Assembly (NCBI RefSeq): GCF_004359515.1
Contig: NZ_SCWD01000001.1
Location: 248,001 to 312,000 of the forward strand
DNA: 64,000 nucleotides
Origin: Macrococcus carouselicus
GTDB taxonomy: Bacteria; Bacillota; Bacilli; Staphylococcales; Staphylococcaceae
Direction of reading: 5' to 3'
Part shown: positions 1 through 9,320 of the stretch, piece after piece
Layout: each line of letters starts with the position of its first letter
How positions within the stretch are numbered: the first letter of the stretch is position 1
The notes under the pieces: generated by a model
Seen by the model: the letters and a program-made list of their open reading frames with translations, nothing else
Database searches by the model: none
Told to the model about the DNA's origin: nothing
Made by a program: the position numbers and the translations under genes

Positions 1-728
1 TCGAAGCAGGTAAGAAGGTCTATGGTACATTTGTGCAAGGTGAAATGATCGAAACTGACGCAAAAACAGCTGAGATGAGTAAGTTGATGGAAAATACATA
101 TCGTGATGTCAACATCGCGCTTGCGAACGAACTCGCTAAAGTATGTAACCAGCTTGATATCAACGCACTTGATGTCATCGAGATGGCGAACAAGCATCCA
201 CGTGTCAACCTGCACCAGCCAGGTCCGGGTGTCGGCGGTCACTGTCTCGCTGTTGACCCGTACTTCATCATCGCGAAAGACCCGATCAACACAGACATTA
301 TTCAGGTCGGCCGTAAGATCAATAACCAGATGCCGCATTACGTCGTCAACAAAGCTAAAGAAATCTTAAAAGCAGTAGACGGCAAGAAACTGACAGTCTT
401 CGGCTTAACTTATAAGGGGGACGTGGATGATATCCGCGAATCACCGGCATTCGATATCTATGAGATGCTGAAAGACCTGGACTACGATGTCGTTGCATAC
501 GATCCGCACGTAGAACTGGATTTCGTGGAGAAAGATATCAAGACAGCTGTCAAAGACAGTTCACTTGTCCTTGTGTTAAGCGATCATTCTGAGTTCAAAC
601 AGTTGACTGACGCGGACTTCGAAGGCATGAAGGATGCGATTATCTTCGATACGAAGAACGTCGTTAAATCAGACTTCGACAACACGAACTATTATAACTT
701 CGGTAACCTTTACACATTCACTAAGTAA
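1..728 (+). CDS. wecC: UDP-N-acetyl-D-mannosamine dehydrogenase, 3' part
   Basis: This is the C-terminal part of a UDP-sugar 6-dehydrogenase. The frame is open to the window edge, so the true start lies upstream. The family oxidises UDP-ManNAc to UDP-ManNAcA in two NAD-dependent steps in the cytoplasm. The motif QPGPGVGGHCLAVDPYFI carries the catalytic cysteine (codon at 243-245), and the stretch NKHPRVN before it is typical of the ManNAc-specific branch rather than of UDP-glucose dehydrogenase. The C-terminal UDP-binding domain follows, with FGLTYKGDVDDIRESPA. It stands at the head of a surface-glycan locus, which suggests that ManNAcA is a component of the polymer. The substrate branch is judged from motifs only; a UDP-GlcNAc or UDP-GalNAc dehydrogenase remains possible. 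Confidence 0.85.
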   Translation, partial: EAGKKVYGTFVQGEMIETDAKTAEMSKLMENTYRDVNIALANELAKVCNQLDINALDVIEMANKHPRVNLHQPGPGVGGHCLAVDPYFIIAKDPINTDIIQVGRKINNQMPHYVVNKAKEILKAVDGKKLTVFGLTYKGDVDDIRESPAFDIYEMLKDLDYDVVAYDPHVELDFVEKDIKTAVKDSSLVLVLSDHSEFKQLTDADFEGMKDAIIFDTKNVVKSDFDNTNYYNFGNLYTFTK

Positions 729-753
729 TAACATCAGAATATAAAATAGAGGT

Positions 754-816
754 GAAACATTAGCGCCAAATGGATAATGCTTAAACAATCCTGGAGTTAA
801 TGTTTCGCTTTTTTAT
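754..816 (+). terminator. Intrinsic terminator after the dehydrogenase gene
   Basis: GAAACATTA (754-762) pairs perfectly with TAATGTTTC (798-806), and GCTTTTTTAT follows directly. The loop is long, 35 nt, but extra pairing is possible in it (GCC with GGA). An ATG at 800 lies inside the 3' arm, which argues that the downstream exporter gene starts at 827 instead. Confidence 0.6.
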
Positions 817-826
817 AGGAGTGCCC

Positions 827-1636
827 ATGAAAGATTTAATTCAATTATTTAAAGAGCAGCTGACCCATCTGGAACTGATCTATAAGCTCGCTATCTTTAA
901 TATCAAGAGTGAATATTCCAATCACTACTTAGGTATCTTCTGGAATATTCTTCAGCCGGCATTACAGGTCGGTCTTTATTACCTTGTATTTGGACTTGGA
1001 CTGCGGAGTGTCCGTGCCGATGTTGATGGGATTCCCTTTATTATCCACCTGATCAGTGGATTATTCCCTTGGCTCTTTATCTCGCAGTCAATCAACAGAG
1101 GGTCGAATGCCATCTTCTCAAAACTGAGTATTGTGACAAAGATGAAATTTCCGTCAAGTACGCTACTGTCGATCAACTTTGTGAATTCACTGATCAATCT
1201 GATGATTACGACGACTTTTTTATTTGTGCTGTCAGTCATTCATCATTATGTACCTTGGTGGCATTACTTTATCTTCTTCTATTTTGTGTTTGCGAGTTAC
1301 GTCTTTATCTTCGGTATCTCACTTATCATGAGTACACTTACAGTACTTGTCAGAGATACGCGTAATCTACTGCAGAACTTCATCCGGATGTGCTTTTTCC
1401 TGACACCGATATTCTGGACAGTCGAGCATTCAACCCCGTTGATGCAGAAGATAACGGGACTTAATCCATTCACCTATTTAGTCGGTATTTACCGTAGTGC
1501 GTTCACGCATGCGGAGGTCCCGATGTATGGCGCATGGCACGATCACCTTTACTTCTGGTGCTTAAGTCTCCTGATGCTTTATTTCGGTGCTAAAATTCAT
1601 TTTAAATTCAGAAACAGACTGGTCGATTACTTATAA
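827..1636 (+). CDS. TagG-like polysaccharide/teichoic acid ABC exporter, permease
   Basis: This is the membrane subunit of an ABC-2 type exporter that moves lipid-linked glycan or teichoic acid across the membrane. About six hydrophobic segments are visible, and the cytoplasmic start (QLFKEQLTHLELIYKLAIFN) with the re-entrant SNHYLGIFWNILQPALQ segment resembles Staphylococcus TagG. The protein has 269 residues, the usual length. The ATG at 827 was chosen because AGGAG lies 5 nt upstream and the earlier ATG at 800 is buried in a terminator stem. The matching ATPase (8373) is separated from it by four genes rather than adjacent. It could export the polymer of this locus or wall teichoic acid; the neighbours favour the locus polymer. 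Confidence 0.85.
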   Translation: MKDLIQLFKEQLTHLELIYKLAIFNIKSEYSNHYLGIFWNILQPALQVGLYYLVFGLGLRSVRADVDGIPFIIHLISGLFPWLFISQSINRGSNAIFSKLSIVTKMKFPSSTLLSINFVNSLINLMITTTFLFVLSVIHHYVPWWHYFIFFYFVFASYVFIFGISLIMSTLTVLVRDTRNLLQNFIRMCFFLTPIFWTVEHSTPLMQKITGLNPFTYLVGIYRSAFTHAEVPMYGAWHDHLYFWCLSLLMLYFGAKIHFKFRNRLVDYL

Positions 1637-1653
1637 AAATTACGAGGTGACTT

Positions 1654-2586
1654 ATGAACGCGGACTTTATTAACGATAATTTTCAGTATGTTGAATATAT
1701 TCTCGTCAACGAAAAGACTGAGAACGAAATCTTTGCTGACAAGGAACTGACGGAGCCGATCGGTAATGTCAGAGACTATAACAATAAGATCGTGAAAGTA
1801 GTTTCCCAATATACTGATGGTGATCTGAAACACGTTCTTGTTGAATATAAGGAAGTTCTTGTGGGATGGTTTTTGTTTGAGACCAGCATGCCTTTATTCA
1901 ACAAAAAGAACGAGAAAATTGAAGTGGAGTACGAATCTTTCTATTCTCCGGAAATCAACAGTCTGATCAATAAGAACGGAGACTATAATCTGTATTTCCA
2001 GCGTTACCAAGTCTTCAGCCGATTCTTTGCTTACCATAACGGCCAGCTGCTGGAAGCGATCTTCAGAAAGAATACGTTTGTCGCATTTGCGCCGTCAGAA
2101 GTCATTGACCGGCTAAGGGTTGTCAATACGGTAGCTCAACTTAAGCACAAAGACACAGAACTGTATGCGACATCAAAAATGGATGAGAAGATTCTGATGA
2201 ACAAACTGGATCGAGAGTCAGAAGTCAAGGTCCAGTCCTTTTTCCCGAGATTAAAACGCGCTAAGATCAAGCAAGGGCCTGTAACAGGCTGGGTTAAAAC
2301 AGAAGACCTTACTGATTTTGATTATAATGAGACAGCTGAGCAGGACTTCAGTCAACAGCATATTCTTCAGCAGCATATTGAAATTAGGTATGCCAACGAA
2401 CAGACAGAAATCAAGACCATTATGATGAAGCTGCTCAACGAAAATATCGCTCTCGAGAAAAAGCTTCTGAAACAGAGAGAACTGACTAAAAAAGTGACGC
2501 AGCGCTATGCTAACCTGCGCAATTCAAAACTTGGCAAGATGCAGCTCCTGATCTGGGATAAACGTGCAAAGCGAGGTAGAAAATAA
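1654..2586 (+). CDS. Unrecognised 310-residue protein with SH3/GW-like modules and C-terminal coiled coil
   Basis: I do not recognise a named family. There is no signal peptide and no membrane segment, so the protein is probably cytoplasmic. Residues about 15-75 and 160-230 look like repeated beta-rich modules of SH3b/GW type, for example ELYATSKMDEKILMNKL followed after a gap by GPVTGWVKTEDL. The last 60 residues are Lys/Leu/Glu-rich and probably form a coiled coil with a basic tail (KRAKRGRK). Its TAA overlaps the ATG of the next glycosyltransferase by one base, so the two are translationally coupled. A scaffold or accessory role for the glycosyltransferase or exporter is inference. Confidence 0.7.
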   Translation: MNADFINDNFQYVEYILVNEKTENEIFADKELTEPIGNVRDYNNKIVKVVSQYTDGDLKHVLVEYKEVLVGWFLFETSMPLFNKKNEKIEVEYESFYSPEINSLINKNGDYNLYFQRYQVFSRFFAYHNGQLLEAIFRKNTFVAFAPSEVIDRLRVVNTVAQLKHKDTELYATSKMDEKILMNKLDRESEVKVQSFFPRLKRAKIKQGPVTGWVKTEDLTDFDYNETAEQDFSQQHILQQHIEIRYANEQTEIKTIMMKLLNENIALEKKLLKQRELTKKVTQRYANLRNSKLGKMQLLIWDKRAKRGRK

Positions 2587-5294
2587 TGATATTCAATCGT
2601 GACCATAACTTTCAGGATAAAATCATCTCCCGTCTTCTGAATGAGACACCTGCTGTAGAAAATTCAGCGGCAGAGAACACTGAGGAAAATAAAGTCATCA
2701 ATGAACGCAATACGAACGTCAATCTGGAAGTACTCGAAACCGAGCGAAAGATTGAACGGTATCAGCAGTTTCAGGATGTTCTGTCAAAAGACTATTCACT
2801 CGGTTTATCGCTGCTGAGCAATATGAAGGAAAATGAATCATTTGTGGACTTCATCGAGAAATGGCAGCGGGAAGGGAAGACTGATTTCTTCAGCAAGCTC
2901 GAGCCTTACCTTGCCAATGTGCCTGAATCAAATGGCAGCCGTATTTTTACGAGAATCAACAAACGCGTCGGCATTATCTGTGATGAATTCCTGTACAACA
3001 GCTACAAAGATGTCATTGATCTGGTCTATATCCCGCACGACTACGAGACGATTGATCTTGATTTTGACTTTGTCATCATTGCGACAGCTTGGACAGGGAT
3101 TGATAAGAGCTGGGCGGGTCTTGCTTCACTGAATGGTTCAGTGCGTCGTCATGCCATTGAACTGATCTCGCTCCTGAAAGCAAAGCAGATACCTGTGATC
3201 TTCTACTCTAAGGAAGATCCGGTCAATTACGATGTATTCAAGGATCTGGCGACACACTGTGATTTCATCTACACATCTGCAGTTGAAATTGAAGATCAGT
3301 ACCGTGATTATACCGGTAATGACAATGTCAGCACACTGACATTCGGAATTAACCCGCATTATCATAATCCGGTCGGTACACGGACAGACCTCAGCCGCCG
3401 CAACAAAGATGAGGTCATCTTCGCGGGCAGCTGGATGGTCAAATATCCAATGCGTAATAAGGAAGCGGGCCGCATTTTTGATGCGGTCAACAAGAATGAC
3501 ACTGAACTGACAATCATTGACCGTAACCTGGAGCTTCAGCGTTCACGGTATTACTTCCCGCTGAAATATATTCCGAACATCACAGGTCCTCTGCCTCACG
3601 AGAATCTGCAGAAGATTCACAAAGTCTTTCGCTGGGCCATCAATGTGAACTCGGTTAAATATTCAGATACGATGTTCGCTAATCGTATCTATGAACTGCA
3701 GGCATTTGGTAACCTGCTGCTGTCCAACTATTCAGTAGGCGTCAATAACAAGTTCCCGAACGTCTTCATCCTGAATCATAAGACGGATTTTGAGACTATT
3801 TTCAACAATCTATCTGAGGATGACCTGAAGTCCATTCAGGCGAAAGGCATCCGTAATGTGATGAGAAGTGAGACGACTTATCATCGTATGCTGCAGATCA
3901 TGCATGATATCGGCATTGATTATAACGAGACATATGAACTGCCTGTCTATGTGGTTGTCCCTGCTATCACTGATAGCATTCAGTCACAGTTTGATGCTCA
4001 GTCATATGGCAATAAACATCTGATGACAGAGACTGACTTCAAGGAAGCGGACATTACTGAAGGGTTTGTGACTTACTTCAATGCGCAGTACTTCTACGAG
4101 GAATATTATCTGGAAGATCTCTATTCCGCCTTCAAATATACCGATGTTGATTTTGTGACAAAATCTAATGATGAATCAGAACATCATAACTTCACTACAA
4201 ATCAGTATGAAGGTCTGACGATGTATGACATCAGTAAGCTCGGTACAAGTGGACTGCAAGGGTATGGTCTTGATAAAGTGGAAGTAACGACCCCTGCAGC
4301 ACTCGCTGCAAAACAGGTTAACCGTAGCAAGAAAATGAGTGTCATCATCCCGATTCATAATAATGGTACATACTTAGAAGATAAATGTATGTCATCTCTC
4401 AAACGTTCAAGCATGTATGATGATATGGAGATCATCTTTGTCAATGACGGCAGCACGGACGAGCTGACTATTCAGATCATTAACCGTCTGCGCAGGCAGA
4501 ATCCATCAATCGTCTATTATGAGTTCGAGAGCGGCAGCGGCAGTGCCTCACGTCCACGTAATAAAGGGGCGGAACTCGCCTCAACGAAATATATCACGTA
4601 TCTCGACCCAGATAACGAAGCAATCGGCGATGGTTATAAATATCTATATGACCGTCTTGAAGAGAATCCTGAAATAGATATGGTCGTAGGAAATATATTG
4701 AAAGAGGACAACAAAAAACGCTCCGAATTCAACTTCTATGTGACAGGGACGAAATACAATAACGGACAGGCGCTTATCACAGACCCTCATGAATTCATGG
4801 AGCGCTGTGGACTTCGTGCCCAGAGTATCCAGGCACTTGTCGTGAAATCAGATATCATCAAGAAGAATAACCTGCGCATGGTCGAAGGTGCGGCCGGACA
4901 GGATACAATGTTCTTCCAGGAGCTCGTATTAAACTCAAATCAAGTGCTTCTTGTCAAAGAATATATTCACATGTATTATGCAGCTGTTTCAGGATCCGTG
5001 ACGAACACCATCTCGAAGAAATTCTTCGACAAGTACTATAAACTTGAGACAGAGCGTATTCCGTTCCTGCTTGAGAACAAGCTGATGGATACTTATATGG
5101 AGAAACGTTTCAACTTCTATGTCAAGGGCTGGTATATCGTCCGTCTCGACCGTATAGCCCCTGAAGACCGTAAGGAGGCCGTGACACGTTTCCTTGATAT
5201 TTACAGTCTTTATGATGGTTACAGCCGTCCTGAAGACCGCGACCTGAACGATGTGATAGAAAGCCTGAAAGAAGAAGTCAACTATCTGAAGTAG
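2586..5294 (+). CDS. Two-domain glycosyltransferase: CgeB-like N-terminus, GT2 C-terminus
   Basis: This 902-residue cytoplasmic protein carries two transferase domains. Residues about 120-450 resemble the CgeB/DUF3880 glycosyltransferase group, with FANRIYELQAFGNLLLSNYS matching the donor-binding part near its end. From about residue 583 a GT-A domain of family 2 begins (SVIIPIHNN, then EIIFVNDGSTDE and a YLDPDNEA segment in the DXD position). The first 60 residues are charged and may be helical. A linker of about 130 residues separates the domains. The start overlaps the previous stop, and a TagG-like exporter gene lies upstream. Such bifunctional enzymes often add alternating residues to a backbone, but which sugars are used here cannot be read from the sequence. 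Confidence 0.82.
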   Translation: MIFNRDHNFQDKIISRLLNETPAVENSAAENTEENKVINERNTNVNLEVLETERKIERYQQFQDVLSKDYSLGLSLLSNMKENESFVDFIEKWQREGKTDFFSKLEPYLANVPESNGSRIFTRINKRVGIICDEFLYNSYKDVIDLVYIPHDYETIDLDFDFVIIATAWTGIDKSWAGLASLNGSVRRHAIELISLLKAKQIPVIFYSKEDPVNYDVFKDLATHCDFIYTSAVEIEDQYRDYTGNDNVSTLTFGINPHYHNPVGTRTDLSRRNKDEVIFAGSWMVKYPMRNKEAGRIFDAVNKNDTELTIIDRNLELQRSRYYFPLKYIPNITGPLPHENLQKIHKVFRWAINVNSVKYSDTMFANRIYELQAFGNLLLSNYSVGVNNKFPNVFILNHKTDFETIFNNLSEDDLKSIQAKGIRNVMRSETTYHRMLQIMHDIGIDYNETYELPVYVVVPAITDSIQSQFDAQSYGNKHLMTETDFKEADITEGFVTYFNAQYFYEEYYLEDLYSAFKYTDVDFVTKSNDESEHHNFTTNQYEGLTMYDISKLGTSGLQGYGLDKVEVTTPAALAAKQVNRSKKMSVIIPIHNNGTYLEDKCMSSLKRSSMYDDMEIIFVNDGSTDELTIQIINRLRRQNPSIVYYEFESGSGSASRPRNKGAELASTKYITYLDPDNEAIGDGYKYLYDRLEENPEIDMVVGNILKEDNKKRSEFNFYVTGTKYNNGQALITDPHEFMERCGLRAQSIQALVVKSDIIKKNNLRMVEGAAGQDTMFFQELVLNSNQVLLVKEYIHMYYAAVSGSVTNTISKKFFDKYYKLETERIPFLLENKLMDTYMEKRFNFYVKGWYIVRLDRIAPEDRKEAVTRFLDIYSLYDGYSRPEDRDLNDVIESLKEEVNYLK

Positions 5295-5302
5295 GTGAGA
5301 AG

Positions 5303-7027
5303 ATGTTAGCTGATCAACATTATTTTAAGGGATTCACATTGTCCGAACAGCCTTTGAAGGCTGACCATATTCGTACAATCCAACTAGGCAAATCTATACT
5401 ATCTTTTGACCGTGAACTGCAGACAGCAGAATATAAGGGGGAGTCGCACCTTGTACTGATTGGCTATGCTGTTCTCGCGGAGGACATCAGTCTGACAGCA
5501 GAACAGATTCTGGAGCGGCTGGATGGACTGAGTGTATCTGACCGCCATCATCTGCTGAACAGACTGAACGGACGTTATATCCTCTTGATTGCAGAGGATG
5601 AAATCAAGATCTACCCTGATGCGACAACGATGCGCCCGCTCTTCTACTGTGCAGACTATCCGGTAGTCGCGTCTCATAGCGCATTGGCAGCTGAATCCTG
5701 CCGCCAGCTATACGGTACAGAACTCAAGTGTTATAGCGGTGAAATCAATGGTTATCTCGACTATTCACGATATGAGGGTGTCTATAAGCTGAATCCGAAT
5801 ACGTATCTCTCCTTCGGCAGCCAGAAGACGACGCGGTTTTTTCCTGATCAACCGTTTGAGACAATGGCACTGTCAGAAGTGCTGAATCAGTCCATTGAAT
5901 ACTTCTCACGCATCAAGGAATGGCTGAAGATGCAGGATACTTATATGACTATCACAGCAGGAATAGATTCGCGTCTGTCACTGGCAGTCATGCATGACCC
6001 GGCTATTCCGCTTCTCACCTATAACAGTCTGGGCAAGCTCTCATCATTAGCAAAGCTGACTTATGAGAATGATGTACGCACTGTCCAGTCCATAGTGGAT
6101 GATCTAGGTCTGAATCATAGACTCATTCATATCGAAAACAACGACAACGTAAGCGATGCAACGAAGACATACAGCAGTCAATTTGAATCCACGCATTCTT
6201 TCAGCTTGAGTGAGAAGATGGCTGAAAGTAACCTGAAGGGTAAACTGCACATTAAATCGAATATCTTTGAGCTTGCTAAGCTCCCTGTCGTCACTAAATA
6301 TTACGAGACGAAAGATTTTCGGTTTATGGCTACCATCGTCAAGAAGAAGCCGAAAGCACTGCACGCATTGTCAGATGACCAGATGGTTGAAGATTATCTG
6401 AAACGTGCAGACTTATCACAGGAGAAGGCAAAAGGCCACTATCTGGCAGACCTTTACTACCAGGAGCAGCGGATGGGTAACTGGCATAGCAATGTCACGC
6501 AGGAAACCGACAACAGTGTTGATATCTTTATCCTGCTGAATACGCGGGAGATGCTGAGACTCGTGACCAGTGCACCGGTGAATGTCAGAAAGAACAGGGT
6601 ATTGCACAGGGAATGGATCAACCATTTCTGGCCGGTTCTCAATTTCTATCCGATCAATGATGAAGGGAATCTCTATGAACTCTACAGAGAGCATAATGAG
6701 CAGCTGGTGATTACGGGAGAAGGCATCACTTTTGAAGACGGAGAAGTACTGCCGAAGTGGCCGATGACACAGACCGATATTCCGTTCTCCGTGACAAATA
6801 AAAGCGCTGATAGACGCATGCTCGACTTCAGAAGTTATTACAGCAATCCGAATGCACTCGGCACGATTAAAATAAAGATAGGATCTGAGACCTACAACTA
6901 CCAGGACATCGTAGCGGGTCATACTATCAAGCTAGATGCTGGTGATACTGTTCAGTGTGCCATAATCTTCAATAAGTGCTATGACCGTGAATCATGGCAG
7001 AAAGCGGCACGACTGACGATAAAATAA
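5303..7027 (+). CDS. Asparagine synthase-like protein (degenerate amidotransferase half)
   Basis: The first 180 residues resemble the Ntn glutaminase half of asparagine synthase (LNGRYILLIAEDEIKIYPDA), and residues about 215-330 resemble the ATP-pyrophosphatase half, with TAGIDSRLSLAV in the PP-loop position. The nucleophilic Cys2 of true class II amidotransferases is absent: the protein starts MLADQHYF. It is therefore unlikely to use glutamine in the usual way. Asn-synthase-like proteins do occur in surface-glycan loci, where amidation or adenylation of uronic acids has been proposed; with a ManNAcA-type sugar likely here, amidation of a carboxylate is a reasonable guess, not a demonstrated role. 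It lies 8 nt after the double glycosyltransferase gene. Confidence 0.72.
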   Translation: MLADQHYFKGFTLSEQPLKADHIRTIQLGKSILSFDRELQTAEYKGESHLVLIGYAVLAEDISLTAEQILERLDGLSVSDRHHLLNRLNGRYILLIAEDEIKIYPDATTMRPLFYCADYPVVASHSALAAESCRQLYGTELKCYSGEINGYLDYSRYEGVYKLNPNTYLSFGSQKTTRFFPDQPFETMALSEVLNQSIEYFSRIKEWLKMQDTYMTITAGIDSRLSLAVMHDPAIPLLTYNSLGKLSSLAKLTYENDVRTVQSIVDDLGLNHRLIHIENNDNVSDATKTYSSQFESTHSFSLSEKMAESNLKGKLHIKSNIFELAKLPVVTKYYETKDFRFMATIVKKKPKALHALSDDQMVEDYLKRADLSQEKAKGHYLADLYYQEQRMGNWHSNVTQETDNSVDIFILLNTREMLRLVTSAPVNVRKNRVLHREWINHFWPVLNFYPINDEGNLYELYREHNEQLVITGEGITFEDGEVLPKWPMTQTDIPFSVTNKSADRRMLDFRSYYSNPNALGTIKIKIGSETYNYQDIVAGHTIKLDAGDTVQCAIIFNKCYDRESWQKAARLTIK

Positions 7028-7039
7028 GAAGGTGAAACA

Positions 7040-8392
7040 ATGAAGAAAGTGACGATGTTTGTCTGGAATCATTTTACGAACGATGCCCGTGTCAACCGGG
7101 AATGTACCGCATTATCTGAGCACTATGATGTCAATCTCATTGCGATTGATGACCCGAAAGACGATTCAGTGAAACGCTATGAAGAAATCAATCCACACTT
7201 TCATGTGACGCGTGTCAGACGGTACCCGTTAGTCATCACGTGTTACCAGAAGGATAAGAATAAGTTCCTGATCACTGTCGGAACAGTGACGACTGTAATT
7301 GGTGCAGCATTTCTGTACATCAACTGGTCGCTCCTCGTCTATTTTGCATCAGTTATGCTGATGGCAGCAATGATGATCAAAATCCGGAAGTTCCGTAAGA
7401 GCTTTGTCAACGGTGCGGTCATACTGAGGATGATCAGAGAAGGTTATGGGCAGCATGCAGATATCTATCATTCCAACGACCTGAATACACTGCCGCAGGG
7501 TATCATCTGTTCAAAGCTCAGACTGAAACCGAAGAAACTGATCTATGATTCTCATGAGGTGCAGTCATCACGTACCGGTTATAATCCGCAGAGAATCAAA
7601 CGGATCGAACGTTTTCTGCTGAACTTTGTCGACGAGATGATGGTGGAAAATCATACACGGGCTGCGCATAATGAGGAAATCTACGGCTTCTATCCAAGGA
7701 CGCTCTACAACTATTCAGAGCTCTATGATATAAATGAACGGCCAGAAGTCAACTTGCATGAGAAGCTCGGTCTGAAACCTGGTGAGAAAATCCTTCTTTA
7801 TCAGGGAGGGCTGCAGCAGGGGCGCGGACTTGAACGCCTGATTGAAGCAATGCCCGTGATTCAGGAAGGGACACTTGTCTTTCTGGGTGCCGGTAAGCTT
7901 GAGAAGACGCTGAAGGAAATGGCAGCTGCGAGTCCGGCACGTGACCGCATCAAATTCATTCCGAAAGTTCATTTCAAGGAGCTGCCATCCTACACCAGAG
8001 AAGCCTATCTCGGTTTTCAGGTGCTGCAGAACATCTGTTACAATCACTACTCTGCATCGTCAAATAAACTATTCGAATATATCATGGCAGATGTACCGGT
8101 CGTCAGCTGTTCATTCCCTGAAGTAGAGAAAGTCGTGACAGGCGAGCGCATCGGTATTGCGGTTGACAGCCATCAGACTTCTGAGATAGCGGCTGCCGTC
8201 AACAGACTGGTCAGCAATCCGTCACTGAGAGCTGAAATGGCAGAGAACTGCAAAAAGGCCAAGCTTAAATACAACTGGGACGTCGAACGGGCGAAACTGA
8301 TTGAAACTTATAAGACAGTGGAGAACAAAAAAGCATGTCATATCAGTAAGGACCCTACAAGATTTACGAAAGATGGTGAAGCCCTTGTCTAA
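7040..8392 (+). CDS. Family 4 glycosyltransferase with membrane hairpin
   Basis: This 450-residue GT-B glycosyltransferase starts with MFVWNHFTNDARVNRE, the acceptor-side loop seen in GT4 enzymes. Two hydrophobic segments at residues about 74-115 suggest a membrane hairpin inserted in the N-terminal domain. The C-terminal donor domain has LLYQGGLQQGRGLERLIEA and FEYIMADVPVV with the expected E-X7-E style spacing. The ribosome site is AGAAGGTGAAAC before the ATG. Its 3' end overlaps the start of the exporter ATPase gene. The donor sugar is unknown. Confidence 0.83.
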   Translation: MKKVTMFVWNHFTNDARVNRECTALSEHYDVNLIAIDDPKDDSVKRYEEINPHFHVTRVRRYPLVITCYQKDKNKFLITVGTVTTVIGAAFLYINWSLLVYFASVMLMAAMMIKIRKFRKSFVNGAVILRMIREGYGQHADIYHSNDLNTLPQGIICSKLRLKPKKLIYDSHEVQSSRTGYNPQRIKRIERFLLNFVDEMMVENHTRAAHNEEIYGFYPRTLYNYSELYDINERPEVNLHEKLGLKPGEKILLYQGGLQQGRGLERLIEAMPVIQEGTLVFLGAGKLEKTLKEMAAASPARDRIKFIPKVHFKELPSYTREAYLGFQVLQNICYNHYSASSNKLFEYIMADVPVVSCSFPEVEKVVTGERIGIAVDSHQTSEIAAAVNRLVSNPSLRAEMAENCKKAKLKYNWDVERAKLIETYKTVENKKACHISKDPTRFTKDGEALV

Positions 8393-9290
8393 AGTGAAAG
8401 TCAGCCAGGTGTCTAAAGTCTATGACCTGAACAACAGTAAAAAGGATAAGATCATCCAGCTCTTCACGTTCGGTCTCTTCTATAAGGAGAAGCCCTATTA
8501 TGCGCTAAGAGATGTCTCATTTGAAGTGGAGGCAGGCGATTCGGTCGGTATCATCGGACTGAATGGTTCAGGGAAATCGACGCTATCCAATATTCTCGGT
8601 GAAGTGACACAGCCGACGAGCGGGACAATTGAAATAGAAGGACGCAGCTCATTGATTGCTATCTCCGCGGGTCTGAACAATGATCTGACAGGTGTGGAGA
8701 ACATCAAGATGAAATGTCTGATGCATGGCATGAGTGAAAAGGAAGTCGACGATAAGTTTGAGGATATCGTTCAGTTCTCTGAACTGGATGATTTCATCTA
8801 TCAGCCGATCAAATCCTACTCCAGCGGGATGCGTTCCCGCCTGGGGTTTGCCATTGCCATTCATACGGAACCGGACGTGCTCATTGTGGACGAGGCACTG
8901 TCAGTCGGAGATGAGACATTCTCCAACAAATGTATTGCTAAGATGCGTGAGTTCCAGGACAAAGGTGTGACGATATTCTTTGTTTCTCACTCGACTTCTC
9001 AGATTAAGCAGATGTGTAATAAAGCACTGTGGCTGCAGTTCGGTGAAGTGAAGGATTTTGGAGACTGTGACCGTGTCGCGCATGATTATACGATGTATAT
9101 GCGCAGCTATAGACAGAAGCCGAAAGAAGAACAGCTTGCCTACAAGAAGGAAATGATTGCGAGACAGCAGGAAAAAGGCGAGCAATTCATCAGCAAACAA
9201 AAGGAATCCAGGAATATTCTAGACCCATTGATCGGTGCTGCTCTGCTGGGTGTCACTGCGCTCAGTGCCTGGCTGCAGATAATGGGATAG
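8373..9290 (+). CDS. TagH-like polysaccharide/teichoic acid exporter ATPase
   Basis: This is the ATP-binding partner of the permease at 827. Walker A is GLNGSGKST, the signature is YSSGMRSRLGFA and Walker B is VLIVDEALSVGDE; the segment SSLIAISAGLNNDLTGVENI is close to Staphylococcus TagH. After the ATPase domain a charged linker leads to one C-terminal hydrophobic segment (GAALLGVTALSAWL), so the subunit may be tethered to the membrane, as in the longer TagH of Bacillus but without an outer domain. The start is uncertain: ATG at 8373 has a poor ribosome site, while TTG at 8385 sits 5 nt after GGTGA and would give an N-terminus beginning SKVKVSQVSKVYD, which fits the family better. Confidence 0.87.
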   Translation: MVKPLSKVKVSQVSKVYDLNNSKKDKIIQLFTFGLFYKEKPYYALRDVSFEVEAGDSVGIIGLNGSGKSTLSNILGEVTQPTSGTIEIEGRSSLIAISAGLNNDLTGVENIKMKCLMHGMSEKEVDDKFEDIVQFSELDDFIYQPIKSYSSGMRSRLGFAIAIHTEPDVLIVDEALSVGDETFSNKCIAKMREFQDKGVTIFFVSHSTSQIKQMCNKALWLQFGEVKDFGDCDRVAHDYTMYMRSYRQKPKEEQLAYKKEMIARQQEKGEQFISKQKESRNILDPLIGAALLGVTALSAWLQIMG

Positions 9291-9320
9291 ATTAAAGAGG
9301 GAACGGGAGGAATCATCACG

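Noticed and set aside
800-826. ATG 800 as start of the TagG-like gene
   Set aside because: It lies in the 3' arm of a terminator, and the added residues do not match the family.
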